Source of the DNA: Phosphoribacter sp964647395
GTDB taxonomy: Bacteria > Actinomycetota > Actinomycetes > Actinomycetales > Dermatophilaceae
Reading direction: 5' to 3'
Length of the DNA: 64,000 nucleotides
NCBI GenBank assembly: GCA_964647395.1
Contig: CAZYHR010000001.1
Span: forward strand, 33,927-97,926
Under the pieces are notes generated by a model. That model had not been told where the DNA came from, made no database searches, and saw only the letters and a list, made by a program, of their open reading frames with translations. Shown in pieces: positions 34,559 through 43,488 of the stretch. The position numbers were made by a program, and so were the translations under genes. Positions within the stretch are counted from its first letter, which is position 1; each line of letters opens with the position of its first letter.

Positions 34559-35611
34559 CCGGACCTCCTGGGTAGCAGGCGTCGACCCAGCCCGGCCAGG
34601 CCGGTCGGGGCGAAGTAGACGACGATGACGAAGAACAGTCCGAGGATGAACAGCGGCTGGCCCAGGACCGCGGCCAACGTGTCGGGCAGGGCTGACAACA
34701 GCCCCGATTCGCCGCCGAGGGCGACCAGTCGCGAGTCGGCGTACGCGTAGAGGAAGCCGCCGACCAGGACTCCCCACGTGCTGCCGGTGCCGCCCAGCAC
34801 GACCATGAGCAGGAAGCTCAGGGTCACCTCGGACGTCGTGAGGTGGGCCGTCGAGCCGCCGAGGACGACCGTGTAGGCGACACCGCCGACTCCGGCGAGG
34901 GTGGAGCCGACGACGAGGGCCATGAGGCGGGTGCGGGTCGTGTCGATGCCGAGCACGGCGGCGCGCTGCTCGTTCTCCCGGACCGCGGCCATCGCGTGAC
35001 CGGCCCGGCTGCGAGACAGCCAGGTGACCCACGAGGACGGCGAGGACGACGAAACCCAGGGCCAGCCAGTAGCGGTAGGGCGCGTTGGTCACGCCCACGA
35101 GCAGGTCGGGCATCCCGGCCCGGTTGAGGCTCAGGCCCTCCTCCCCGCCGGTGATGCCGCCCGGGTTGCGCAGCACGATGATCGACGCGGCCTGGGCGAA
35201 GGCCAAGGTGACCATGGCGAAGGCGATGCCGCGGACCCGCACGCAGACGGCACCGACGACGAGCGCCAGCAGTGCGGTGCCGACCACCGCGACGACCGCG
35301 GATTGCCAGAGCGGCCAGCCTCGTTCGTGCATGGTGACGGTCGTGAGATAGCTGCCGGCGGCGACATAGAGGCTGTGCCCGAAGCTCAGCAGGCCGGTTC
35401 GCCCGAAGAGCACGTCATAGGACAGGGCCAGTCCGGCCATGGTCAGGCAGACCGCGAGCAACTGCATGGACCCAGGGCCGTTGACCCGGTCGGGCAGCAG
35501 GCCCGGCAGGGTGGTCGGGACATAGGGCAGATAGGCCAGCAGCGCGATGACGGCGACGGCGATGCCCGTCGAGACGAGGGACCGGCGCGGGATGCCGCTG
35601 AGCCGGCTCAT
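34555..35611 (-). pseudogene. livM: livM-type permease split by a one-base frameshift
   Basis: The N-terminal half (MSRLSGIPRRSLVSTG to VLAVLVGH) and the C-terminal half (WLSRSRAGHAMAAVRENEQR to the end) match one LivM permease but lie in different frames. The shift falls at a run of three G (35028-35030, C on the plus strand); removing one G restores a continuous protein of about 351 aa through VVTWLSRSRAGHA. The total length is a multiple of three plus one. Both ends keep perfect 4-nt overlaps with neighbours, so the gene was recently intact or the base is a sequencing error. Family hallmarks GRTGLLSFGHSLYVAAGSYL and VLGGTGSTWG are present. Confidence 0.85.
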
Positions 35612-36492
35612 GCGTGGCCTCCTTGCAGGGTGCGGGGACGGACCAGCAGTACGAGCGCGAGCAACAGGACGACCGACAGGTCACCCACTCCCGAGGCGGC
35701 GTAGTAGTTGGCGAGTTGCTGCACGAGGCCGACGCCGATGGCGGCGATCGCGGTGCCCCGGAAGGACCCCATGCCACCGATGACCACGACGATGAAGGCG
35801 TAGATGAGCAGCGAGCCGCCGAGCCCCGGGGTGACCGAGCCGGCATACAGGCCGTAGAGGAAGCCGCCGAGCCCGGCCACCGCCCCGCCCAACGCGAAGG
35901 CGAGGGTGAAGGTGCGCTGCACGTCGATGCCGAGCGCTTCGACCATGGTGCGGTTCTCGACCCCGGCCCGGATCACCAGCCCGACCCTGGTGTAACGCAG
36001 CAGCGCGGTGATGCCGCCGAAGACGAGCAGGGCGGCGACGATGAAGGCGAGCCGATCGGTGGGCACGGCGGCCCCCAGCAGCGGGGTGGTGCCGGCGAGC
36101 CACGCGGGCCGGCCCAGCGGGTGCGGGTCGCTGCCCCAAACGCCCTGCACCGCGGCGACGACCGCCAGGCTGAGGCCGACGGTGACGAGGACCTGCTGGA
36201 TGTGGTGGCGATAGAGCGGTCTGATGAGGACGAGCTCGACGATGGTGCCGACGATGGCTCCGGTGACGAATCCCGCTGCGAGACCGACGATCACGCGCAC
36301 GGTGGGGTCGGTCCCGGCGGACAGGGCACCGGCGGCCAGCCACCCGGCATACGCACCGAGGACCATGAAGGCACCATGGGCGAAGTTGAGCACGCCCATC
36401 AGGCCGTAAACGAGGCTGAGACCGCAGGCGGCGAGGAAGTAGAGCGCCCCGAGGCCGAGCCCGGTGACGATGATGAGGACGGCGTCACTCAT
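35608..36492 (-). CDS. livH: Branched-chain-type ABC transporter permease LivH (second system)
   Basis: A 294-aa permease of the LivH family: GLSLVYGLMGVLNFAHGAFM is the hallmark, RYTRVGLVIRAGVENRTMVE the coupling loop and VVVIGGMGSFRGTAIAAIGV the conserved C-terminal block. Eight transmembrane segments are likely. ATG 36492 (MSDAVLI) is preferred; an ATG at 36501 is also in frame. It overlaps livF2 by 8 nt. Confidence 0.9.
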   Translation of the reverse strand: MSDAVLIIVTGLGLGALYFLAACGLSLVYGLMGVLNFAHGAFMVLGAYAGWLAAGALSAGTDPTVRVIVGLAAGFVTGAIVGTIVELVLIRPLYRHHIQQVLVTVGLSLAVVAAVQGVWGSDPHPLGRPAWLAGTTPLLGAAVPTDRLAFIVAALLVFGGITALLRYTRVGLVIRAGVENRTMVEALGIDVQRTFTLAFALGGAVAGLGGFLYGLYAGSVTPGLGGSLLIYAFIVVVIGGMGSFRGTAIAAIGVGLVQQLANYYAASGVGDLSVVLLLALVLLVRPRTLQGGHA

Positions 36493-37270
36493 GGGCGGCA
36501 CCTGCGGGCGGGCCGCCGCGCTGGCGCATCGCCACCCCGAGCAACTCGCGGGTCAGCTCGGTGTCGGCGACGAACTCGGCGGCCGGTCCGGTGTGCACAA
36601 CCCGGCCGGCGTCGATGACCACGACGGTGTCCGCGATGCGGCGCACGAGTGGGAGGTTCTGCTCGACGAGTAGCAGCGGCGTGGTCTCGGCGACTCGGGC
36701 CAGGACGTCGGCGACCTCGGTGACGAGCTTGGGGGCCAGGCCCTTGGTCGGCTCGTCGACGAGCAGCAACCTGTTGTCCCGCACCAGGACTCGCGCCAAC
36801 GAGACCATCTGCTGCTGGCCGCCCGAGAGCGTGCCGGCCAGCTGGGCCCTTCTGGCGACCAGGTCGGGGAAGAGTTCGCGCACCGCCGGGTGGTCGCTGC
36901 CGATGTCGCGGCCGACGAGACGGAGGTTCTCCTCGACGGTGAGCCCGCCGAAGACCTCGCGGTCCTCGGGGACGTAGGCGATGCCCGCGCGGACGGTTTG
37001 CACGGTGGACCAGCCGGCCATCGAACGACCGTCGAAGGTGAGGGTGCCCGTCCGGGGCGCGATCCCGAGGATCGCCTTGATCGTCGTCGTCTTGCCGACG
37101 CCGTTGCGGCCGAGCAGCGCGGTGACGCCGGTGGGGGCGACGTCGAACGAGATGCCCTGTAGGACATGTGATCCGCCGAAGCGGACGTGCAGGTCCCGGA
37201 TGCTGAGAATCGGGTCCCGGCTCGCGGTCGGTTCGGATCCGGTATGCCGCGGTGCCGGCTGGGCGCTCAC
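36485..37270 (-). CDS. livF: Branched-chain-type ABC transporter ATPase LivF (second system)
   Basis: A 261-aa ABC ATPase. Walker A is GRNGVGKTTTI, the signature LSGGQQQMVSLA, Walker B LLLVDEPTKGLAP and the switch region LLVEQNLPLVRR. The EDREVFGGLTVEENLRL segment is typical of LivF. An N-terminal extension of about 20 residues precedes the first strand; an internal start cannot be excluded. Confidence 0.92.
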   Translation of the reverse strand: MSAQPAPRHTGSEPTASRDPILSIRDLHVRFGGSHVLQGISFDVAPTGVTALLGRNGVGKTTTIKAILGIAPRTGTLTFDGRSMAGWSTVQTVRAGIAYVPEDREVFGGLTVEENLRLVGRDIGSDHPAVRELFPDLVARRAQLAGTLSGGQQQMVSLARVLVRDNRLLLVDEPTKGLAPKLVTEVADVLARVAETTPLLLVEQNLPLVRRIADTVVVIDAGRVVHTGPAAEFVADTELTRELLGVAMRQRGGPPAGAAHE

Positions 37271-38055
37271 AGCGCCTCCCCCAGGTAGGCCTGCTGGACC
37301 CGCTGATCGGCAGTGACCTCTGCGGCGGTGCCCACCGCGAGGACCTGGCCGCCGTGCAGGACGGCGACCCGATCGGCCAGGCCGAGGACGACGTGCATGT
37401 GGTGCTCGACCAGCAGCACGGCCACCCCGGTGTCGCGGACCGAGCCGATGAGCTCGGTCAGCCCGTCGACGTCCTCGGCGGAGACCCCGGCCATGGGCTC
37501 GTCGAGCAGCAGGGCCCGGGGCTCGGCGGCCAGGGCCATGGCGAGCTCGAGCTTACGCCGGTCGCCGTGCGAGAGGTCGCGCGCCAGGGCGCCACCCCGT
37601 CCGGTCATGCCGACCCGGTGCAGCAGCCCGTCGACGGTGACCCGCTCGGTCGCGTTGCGCACCAGACGGATCGGGGAGAAGGGGGCCGGGCCGACGCCCT
37701 GGATGGCGAGCCGCACGTTCTCGGCGGCGGTGAGCCCGTCGAAGAGGGCGGAGGTCTGGAAGGACCTGGCCAGTCCGCGCCGGGCGCGGGCGGTCGGGCT
37801 GAGCCGACTGACGTCTTGACCGAGCAGGTGCACGGTGCCCGCGGTGGGGCGGCGCACCCCGGAGAGGATGTTGACCAGCGACGACTTGCCGGCCCCGTTC
37901 GGACCGATGATGCCCAGCAACTCGCCGGGCCCCACGTGGAGCGTGACGTCCTGCAGGATCTGGGCACCACCGACCCGCCAGGACACGGCGGTGGCGTGGA
38001 CCACCGCCGCGTCCGGCGTCGGGTGGGTCGTCGCGGCGTCGGCCGCGAGGGTCAC
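37267..38055 (-). CDS. livG: Branched-chain-type ABC transporter ATPase LivG (second system)
   Basis: A 262-aa ABC ATPase. Walker A is GPNGAGKSSLVN, ARSFQTSALFDGLTAAENVR marks LivG, the signature is LSHGDRRKLELAMAL and Walker B is LLLDEPMAGVS; HHMHVV follows in the switch region. It overlaps the substrate-binding protein gene by 4 nt and livF2 by 4 nt. Gene order (SBP-G-F-H-M) differs from the first transporter (SBP-H-M-G-F), so the two clusters are not a recent duplication. Confidence 0.92.
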   Translation of the reverse strand: MTLAADAATTHPTPDAAVVHATAVSWRVGGAQILQDVTLHVGPGELLGIIGPNGAGKSSLVNILSGVRRPTAGTVHLLGQDVSRLSPTARARRGLARSFQTSALFDGLTAAENVRLAIQGVGPAPFSPIRLVRNATERVTVDGLLHRVGMTGRGGALARDLSHGDRRKLELAMALAAEPRALLLDEPMAGVSAEDVDGLTELIGSVRDTGVAVLLVEHHMHVVLGLADRVAVLHGGQVLAVGTAAEVTADQRVQQAYLGEAL

Positions 38056-39293
38056 TTGAACGGGGTGACGGGCGGGGCCACGTCGGCCGGAGCCAGGGTG
38101 TTGACCAGTTGGGGCTTGAAGCCGGTGCCGTCCTTGACGAGCTTGGCCGTGAACATCGGCTGCAGCAGGGCGTGGTCCTCCTTGCGGATCGTCGACTTGC
38201 CCTTGGGTGACTCGAACTCCCAGCCCTCCAGCGCGGAGACCATCTTGTCGACGTCTTCGCCGCCCTCGGCCAGGGCGCGCACGACCATCTGCGCCGCGAC
38301 GAAGCCGTCGACGGTGAAGAGGTCGACGCCGGCGCCCTCGGTCTTGAGACCGGACTCCAGGGCGGCATACGCGTCGTTCTTGGCCGCGCCGTCGAAGAAG
38401 TGCGCGAGGAACGAGATCTTGTCGCCGGCCTCACCGAACAGGGCGTGGCTGGGCTTGATGTCCAGGCCGGTGACCACCTTGGTCGACTCGAGGACGCCCT
38501 GCTGGGTCAGGCTGGTCCACATCGCGGTGGCGTTGGTGCCGGCCCAGGCGACGAACAGCAGGTCGGGCTTGGCGTTCTTGGCCTGGCTGGCGAAGGGGGT
38601 GAAGTCGGTGGCGGCCGCGGGGACCATGATCGAGTCGACGGTCGCGCCCTTGGCCGCGAGGACGGCCTTGACACCGGCCTCGTTGGCCTTGCCGAAGGCG
38701 CTGTCCTGGGCGAAGACGGTGACCTTCTTGCCCTTGAAGTCGCCGAGCATCGTGCCCGCGGTGGCGATGTCCTGGAAGGTCTGCCGGCCGGAGCGGAAGG
38801 TGTACTTGTTGGCACCGGTGATGCCGTCGACCGCGGCCGGGCCGGAGATGAACAGGATCTTGTTGTCCTTGGCCAGCGGCGCGACCTGCAGGGCGACGCC
38901 CGAGGAGGTGGATCCCGCGATGATCTTGGTGCCCTGGCCGATCAGGCTGGTCGCTGCGGACACCGCCTTGGCCGGGTCGCCCGCGTCGTCCTGCTCGGTG
39001 ATCTGGACCGGTCGGCCGTTGACGGCGTTGCTGCCCTTGGTGGCATGGGCGAGGCCAGCGGTGAAGCCCTGCCGGTACTGCTGGCCGTAGCTCGCGAGGG
39101 CGCCGGTCTTGGAGTAGACCAGGCCGACCTTGAGGGGCGTGCCCCCCGCCGTCCCGCCCGTCCCGGTGCCCCCGGTGTTCGCGCCGGTCGCCGGCGCACC
39201 TGGGGTCCCGGGGGTGCCGCACGCGGCCAGCGCCACGCTGGCTGCCGCCGCAACCGTCACGCCGGCCAGTCGCCGCCACGTCGTCGTCCGCAT
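38052..39293 (-). CDS. ABC transporter substrate-binding lipoprotein (second system)
   Basis: A 413-aa type 1 periplasmic binding protein with lipoprotein signal: a charged N-terminus (MRTTTWRR), a hydrophobic core and lipobox LAAC (Cys25), then a Gly/Thr-rich linker. LKVGLVYSKTGALASYGQQY starts the binding fold; IIAGSTSSGVALQVAPLAKD is the first ligand-contacting block. It is the first gene of the second transporter operon. TAGGTT on the minus strand (39329-39334) may be the -10 of this promoter. Confidence 0.92.
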   Translation of the reverse strand: MRTTTWRRLAGVTVAAAASVALAACGTPGTPGAPATGANTGGTGTGGTAGGTPLKVGLVYSKTGALASYGQQYRQGFTAGLAHATKGSNAVNGRPVQITEQDDAGDPAKAVSAATSLIGQGTKIIAGSTSSGVALQVAPLAKDNKILFISGPAAVDGITGANKYTFRSGRQTFQDIATAGTMLGDFKGKKVTVFAQDSAFGKANEAGVKAVLAAKGATVDSIMVPAAATDFTPFASQAKNAKPDLLFVAWAGTNATAMWTSLTQQGVLESTKVVTGLDIKPSHALFGEAGDKISFLAHFFDGAAKNDAYAALESGLKTEGAGVDLFTVDGFVAAQMVVRALAEGGEDVDKMVSALEGWEFESPKGKSTIRKEDHALLQPMFTAKLVKDGTGFKPQLVNTLAPADVAPPVTPFK

Positions 39294-39475
39294 CGTTGTC
39301 CCTGTCTCTCATGGGTTGACTTCGCGAAAACCTAGGCCGGGCAACGCCCTCGACCACCGGGCGGCGCCACCACATCGACGCACGAGAGATATGGGTCGGA
39401 CACACACGTCGTTGGCGCAGCCGAGGGACGACCTCCACTCACGGCTCGGCTGCCTGGAGACTGCCCTGCTGCGGG

Positions 39476-41752
39476 TCAGGCGCAATCGGAGCGGTGGGCG
39501 ATGTGGTCGCGCCAGTGGGGGTCGATCTGGTCGATGGGGTCTGGTCCGGGGTCGGGGTCGACCCACAGGTGCGGATCGTCGTCGGTCGGGTGCAGGGGGT
39601 GGTCGCGGTCAGCGCACAGGTGCGGGTCGTCGTCGGCGGGGCGCGGGGGTTGGTCGGGGTCGGGGGGTAGGTCGGGGGGTAGATCGGGGGGTAGGGCGTG
39701 GGACCGGGCGGCCTGGGTCCGGGCCTCCGGTTCGGGGTCGCGGTCCTGCCGGGCCAGCGCGATCAGCAGGTGCCGCAGCCGCTCACCGACCACCCCGCCG
39801 GCGTCGGTGTCGCTGCCCGTGCCGCTGTCAGTCGCTTTGGCGCTGCCGCTGTCAGTCGCTTTGGCGCTGCCGCTGTCGGTCGCGTTGGCGCTGCCGCTGT
39901 CAGTCGCTTTGGCGCTGCCGCTGTCGGTCGCGTTGGCGCTGCCGCTGTCAGTCGCTTTGGCGCTGCCGCCGTCAGTGGCGTTGGCGCTGCCGCCGACGTC
40001 GGGCCGGTTGGTGTTGTTGGCGTCCGGTGGGGTGTCGTGTTGCTCGGCGCGGCGGTCCGCGAGGTGGGTGTCGTAGGAGCCTGGGGTGAGGTCCCAGGTG
40101 ACGTGGTTGCCGTGTCGGTCGGGACCGGTGGTGATGGTGGCCCACAGGCGGCGGGTGTGCACGATGGTGTGGTGGTGCTGGCACAGCAGTGCCGCGTTGG
40201 ACAGGTCGGTCGGTCCGCCGTCGAGCCAGTGCCAGACGTGGTGCACGCGGGTCCAGGCCGCGGGGGCGTGGCAGCCGGGGTAGGTGCAGGTGCGGTCGCG
40301 GCGCCACAGGGCGCGGCGTTGGGCCCGGTTGAACAGCCGTACCGCGCGGCCCAGGTCCAGCAGCTGCCCTTGCGAGCCGAGCAGGTGGGGGATCAGCTCG
40401 GCGGTGCAGCACAGTCGGCGCACCGTCTCCGGGGACAGCAGCGCCCCGGTGGCCCAGGACCCGACCACCACCCCGGCGCCCCCGGCACCGGGCAACCGCG
40501 CCCCGACCCCGGACCCGTCCACCGGCCCGACCCCACTGCACCTGTCGTCACTGCGGCGGTCGTCACTGCGGCGGTCGTCACTGCGGCGGTCGTCACTGCG
40601 GCGGTCGTCATCGGCGTGGTCGAGGTGGTCGGGGTCGAGGTGGTCGGGGTCGAGATGGTCGGGGTCGAGGTGGTCGGGGTCGAGGTGACGGCGTAGTTGG
40701 GGGATCAGGTCGGTGAGGTTGATGAGGACGTGGACGGTGGTGTCGGCACCGCTCGGCAGCCCGGCCCCCGGCACCAGCGCCATACCGCTGCCGCTCGCGC
40801 TGCTGGTACTGCCGTCGCCGCTATTGCCGTCGCCCCTACTGCCGTCGGCGCTACTGCCGTCGCTGTCGCTGCTGTGGCTGTCGCTGCTGTGGCTGTCGCT
40901 GCTGTGGCTGCCGCTGCTGGCGTGGCAGGTGGTGGTGAGCAGGGCGGCGAGGGCTTCGACACGGCGTTGGCCGTTGGGGCGGTGGTCGCGTTCCCCGGTG
41001 TCGGGGTTGGGGGTGGGTGCGGACAAGGGGCCGATGGCGGCTTCCAGGCGGGTGGCCTGTTCGGGGGTCAGGGCCATCCGGTAGTGGGTCAGGTCCCCGG
41101 ATTGGGTGCGGGGTTGGGACAGGTGCGCGGAGCCGGCCAGGCGGTCTTGCAGGTTGTCGAGCTCGCCGTGGTGGCCGTAGCGGGCGATCAGTCGGGGTCG
41201 GAGTTCGCGCATGGTGGCCGGGCCGTGGCTGGCTCCGATGGTCAGCAGGGCGGTGGTGACGGTGGGCACGGCGGCGGGGACCAGCCGGTGGGTCAGTTGG
41301 TCGATCTCGCGGAGGACGGCGGTGGCCAGGCCGGGGGTGGTGGTGCCGGCGACGGCGCGGGTCCAGACGATGCCCAGGGGGGTGTCCGGGTCGGGGTGGG
41401 GGGTGAGGTCCAACCCGGTGCGGGTGCCGGCGGCCAACGCGGCGAGGTGGTGCACGGCGGGTAGGCCGTCCTGGATCAGGGTGGGGGCATGGTCGGCGAT
41501 CCAGTCGCGGGGTCGAGCGCCGTCGGTGGCGGGAAGGCCGCGGGTCAGGCCGGTGGCGGCCACGGCGAGGCGGGCCCCGCCGGCGGCGGCGGCCAGCGTG
41601 TCGAGGGCGTGCAGCAGGTCGGTCAGCTGGGTGTCCGTCAGGCCGTCCAGCTGCTGGTGCACGTCGGTGAGGGCGTGGGTGAGCTGGGTGACCGCGGCGG
41701 CCAGCCCGGCCGGGTGAGACCCGTCGGGGGTGGGTGCCGCGCTGGTGGACAT
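39476..41752 (-). CDS. DUF222/HNH endonuclease-like protein rich in tandem repeats
   Basis: A 758-aa protein of the 13E12/REP13E12-like family: an N-terminal DUF222 helical domain and a C-terminal HNH nuclease motif (CTYPGCHAPAAWTRVHHVWH, then LDGGPTDLSNAALLCQHHHT). Four separate low-complexity arrays lie between or after the domains: SSDSH-type, DPDHL, DDRRS, and an 8-residue SA(N/K)ATDSG array. It is longer than most relatives because of these insertions. The family is common in actinobacteria, often in multiple copies, and is thought to be associated with mobile DNA or DNA-damage responses; function is not established. Confidence 0.88.
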   Translation of the reverse strand: MSTSAAPTPDGSHPAGLAAAVTQLTHALTDVHQQLDGLTDTQLTDLLHALDTLAAAAGGARLAVAATGLTRGLPATDGARPRDWIADHAPTLIQDGLPAVHHLAALAAGTRTGLDLTPHPDPDTPLGIVWTRAVAGTTTPGLATAVLREIDQLTHRLVPAAVPTVTTALLTIGASHGPATMRELRPRLIARYGHHGELDNLQDRLAGSAHLSQPRTQSGDLTHYRMALTPEQATRLEAAIGPLSAPTPNPDTGERDHRPNGQRRVEALAALLTTTCHASSGSHSSDSHSSDSHSSDSDGSSADGSRGDGNSGDGSTSSASGSGMALVPGAGLPSGADTTVHVLINLTDLIPQLRRHLDPDHLDPDHLDPDHLDPDHLDHADDDRRSDDRRSDDRRSDDRRSDDRCSGVGPVDGSGVGARLPGAGGAGVVVGSWATGALLSPETVRRLCCTAELIPHLLGSQGQLLDLGRAVRLFNRAQRRALWRRDRTCTYPGCHAPAAWTRVHHVWHWLDGGPTDLSNAALLCQHHHTIVHTRRLWATITTGPDRHGNHVTWDLTPGSYDTHLADRRAEQHDTPPDANNTNRPDVGGSANATDGGSAKATDSGSANATDSGSAKATDSGSANATDSGSAKATDSGSAKATDSGTGSDTDAGGVVGERLRHLLIALARQDRDPEPEARTQAARSHALPPDLPPDLPPDPDQPPRPADDDPHLCADRDHPLHPTDDDPHLWVDPDPGPDPIDQIDPHWRDHIAHRSDCA
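39825..39992 (-). repeat. 24-bp tandem repeat, seven units, in the HNH gene
   Basis: Seven in-frame 24-bp units encode SA(N/K)ATDSG-type octapeptides just after the HNH motif. Units 1-6 alternate between two near-identical versions (AGTCGCTTT and GGTCGCGTT cores), so the array probably grew partly as 48-bp pairs. Confidence 0.92.
40544..40680 (-). repeat. Two adjacent 15-bp tandem arrays in the HNH gene
   Basis: Bases 40544-40603 hold four perfect 15-bp units (DDRRS in the protein). Bases 40621-40680 hold four 15-bp units (DPDHL). They form a strongly charged linker between DUF222 and HNH. Confidence 0.92.
40863..40907 (-). repeat. 15-bp tandem array (SSDSH) in the HNH gene
   Basis: Three perfect 15-bp units encode Ser/Asp/His blocks; the flanking 40790-40862 region is degenerate Ser/Gly/Asp repeat of similar composition. 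Confidence 0.88.
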
Positions 41753-41760
41753 GGGTACAT

Positions 41761-41766
41761 ATTATC
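41761..41766 (-). promoter_or_regulatory. -10 element of the HNH gene in AT-rich island
   Basis: GATAAT on the minus strand ends 8 nt before ATG 41752. It overlaps a GTTCGA half-site (41765-41770) like those in actinobacterial LexA boxes, but the partner half-site is poor. The stretch 41753-41825 is clearly richer in A and T than the rest of the window. Confidence 0.45.
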
Positions 41767-42031
41767 GAACGTACACCAGACCAGTCAAGTTATTCCTGTT
41801 GTGGTGCAGTCTATTTGATCCACCTACCAGCGGCGTGCGGTCGTCCAGTCACACAGTACCGTCACCCACTGACAGCCCCCACGCAGCCCTGACAGGGGCC
41901 GCCGGCGCGCGGCGACCCAAGGCACCCAGCCGCGACGCGGCATACCTGAACGGCATCCCCGAACGGCATCCCCGAGCACCCGTACCCCACTCGCCCGTGC
42001 GAGCGGGCCCACCCTCCGCGACAATCAGAGC

Positions 42032-43321
42032 ATGCCGTCCACCCGCAAGCTCCACGCCCGACGCACCCAGTGGGCCGTCGGACAGGGTGGTTTCCACACG
42101 GGGGTGCTCGGCACGGACGCCAACCCGCTCGGGTGCGTCTGGGTCTACGACGTCGGCTCGATCACGGCGGGCAACCGGCTACCGGACGAAATCGACCTGT
42201 TCCGCCGCCGAACGGCGCAGTTGTTCGCCACCACGGAACCGCAGCCCGGCGCAGTCCGCGACATCGACGTGCTGTACCTCAGTCATCTCGACCTCGATCA
42301 CGTCAACGGCGTCGAGCATCTCGCCCGCGTCGGCAGGATCCACCGGATCATCGCCCCCCTCACCACTCCGCTGGAACGCCTGGCCCTACTCGGCCGCACG
42401 GTCGGCACCCCGTCCGCTTGGTATCTCGCGCTCGTCGCTGATCCGGCAACCACCCTGAGCGGCATCGCGGCCCAGGTCGTCTTCGTCAAGCCCGGGACCA
42501 TCCCCGAGACACCTCTCGCCCAGCAGTTGTCACCGTCCGACGACGGGGATCTCACGCTCCCGCCCGTGCGACCCGGGGTGCGCACCGTCTCGGCGGCCGC
42601 TGCGGCCCTGCCCGTGAGGGCGGGTCGGCAGATCCTGTGGGTCTTCGACGTGTATGCCGCCCCGCCCACCTTGGTGCCCGCCGTCGAGTCGGCCTTCCGC
42701 GCGTCCCTCGCGACCGAGTGGGCGGCCACCGAGGCGGAAGTCGGCAGGATCCTCCGGACACCCGCGGACCTGCTGGCCCGTCTGACCGCGCGGGACGGGC
42801 AGCCGCAGCTCCGCCGTGCCTACGCGGCCGCCCTGGGCGCCGGGAAGCTGAACTTCACGTCGCTGTCGCTCTATGCCGGGCCCGCAGCCCCAGTCCGGCT
42901 CAGCAACCGGTCACGTTGGCCGGTGCACCTCATCGGCCGGCCGTTCCGCAGCACCTGGCACGATCGGCACGAGCTCGCCCCCTGGCAACCCGAGGTCGGT
43001 TGGGTGCACACCGGCGACGCGGAGCTCGGCACCCGTCACGCCGCGGGAGATCTCACCGCGGCCATGTCCTGGCGGTTGCCCATGTGCGGCTCCGCGGTAC
43101 TGCCGCACCACGGCTCCGACCACAACAGCTGCGCGGCTCTGATCGGATCGATCCCGCACGCGCACTGCTGGGTGTCGGCCTCGCAACCCGGCTTCCGCCC
43201 GACCTGGAAGCATCCGGGGCCCCGGACGACCCAACTGGTCAACGAGGCTGGCACGGCCCTGCTCATGGTCACCCAGGTCGCGACCACCCGCTATTCGGAC
43301 GCGGTGGCCTTCGAGATGTGA
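42032..43321 (+). CDS. Metallo-beta-lactamase-fold hydrolase next to Wadjet locus
   Basis: A 429-aa protein. WAVGQGGFHTGVL near residue 14 and YDVGS follow the N-terminal strand pattern of MBL-fold nucleases. The metal motif HxDxDH is explicit in YLSHLDLDHVNGVEHL (about residues 84-99). GSAVLPHHGSDHNSC near residue 355 supplies further His ligands, as in ComEC- or RNase-type MBL proteins. The middle 150 residues are unassigned. It is an MBL hydrolase, plausibly a nuclease, between a DUF222/HNH gene and jet genes; participation in defence is inferred from location only. A TTG- or GTG-dependent longer start is not evident. Confidence 0.75.
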   Translation: MPSTRKLHARRTQWAVGQGGFHTGVLGTDANPLGCVWVYDVGSITAGNRLPDEIDLFRRRTAQLFATTEPQPGAVRDIDVLYLSHLDLDHVNGVEHLARVGRIHRIIAPLTTPLERLALLGRTVGTPSAWYLALVADPATTLSGIAAQVVFVKPGTIPETPLAQQLSPSDDGDLTLPPVRPGVRTVSAAAAALPVRAGRQILWVFDVYAAPPTLVPAVESAFRASLATEWAATEAEVGRILRTPADLLARLTARDGQPQLRRAYAAALGAGKLNFTSLSLYAGPAAPVRLSNRSRWPVHLIGRPFRSTWHDRHELAPWQPEVGWVHTGDAELGTRHAAGDLTAAMSWRLPMCGSAVLPHHGSDHNSCAALIGSIPHAHCWVSASQPGFRPTWKHPGPRTTQLVNEAGTALLMVTQVATTRYSDAVAFEM

Positions 43322-43346
43322 TCTCCGGTTCTGGGGCGCGCCCGCC

Positions 43347-43394
43347 CCGCCCGTATGCCGCCCCGCCCGTATGCCGCCCCGCCCGTACGCCGCC
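43347..43394 (+). repeat. 16-bp tandem repeat, three units
   Basis: Three copies of CCGCCCGTATGCCGCC (third with one change) fill the gap between the MBL gene and the jet promoter. Each copy contains the window-wide GTATGCC heptamer or a variant. Confidence 0.92.
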
Positions 43395-43424
43395 CCGCCT
43401 CACCGACCTGTCAGTCCTGCTGCC

Positions 43425-43430
43425 TAGGCT
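43425..43430 (+). promoter_or_regulatory. Candidate -10 element of the jet locus
   Basis: TAGGCT, identical to other -10 hexamers here, lies 58 nt before the jetA GTG, giving a short 5' leader. No clear -35 is seen. Confidence 0.35.
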
Positions 43431-43488
43431 GGACCGACAAGCACGGCCTCGTCCGACGACGGACCGACCAGGCGGGAGACCAGCACCG

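Noticed and set aside
33656..35611. One protein fusing a LivM-like N-terminus to the alpha/beta hydrolase
   Set aside because: The fusion exists only because of the frameshift in livM2; the middle is an Arg-rich out-of-frame stretch.
39825..40907. CRISPR array
   Set aside because: Units are contiguous with no spacers, in frame within an HNH gene; no cas genes are in the window.
41765..41780. LexA (SOS) box before the HNH gene
   Set aside because: One half-site TCGAAC is good but the partner ACCAGA is poor; kept only as a remark.
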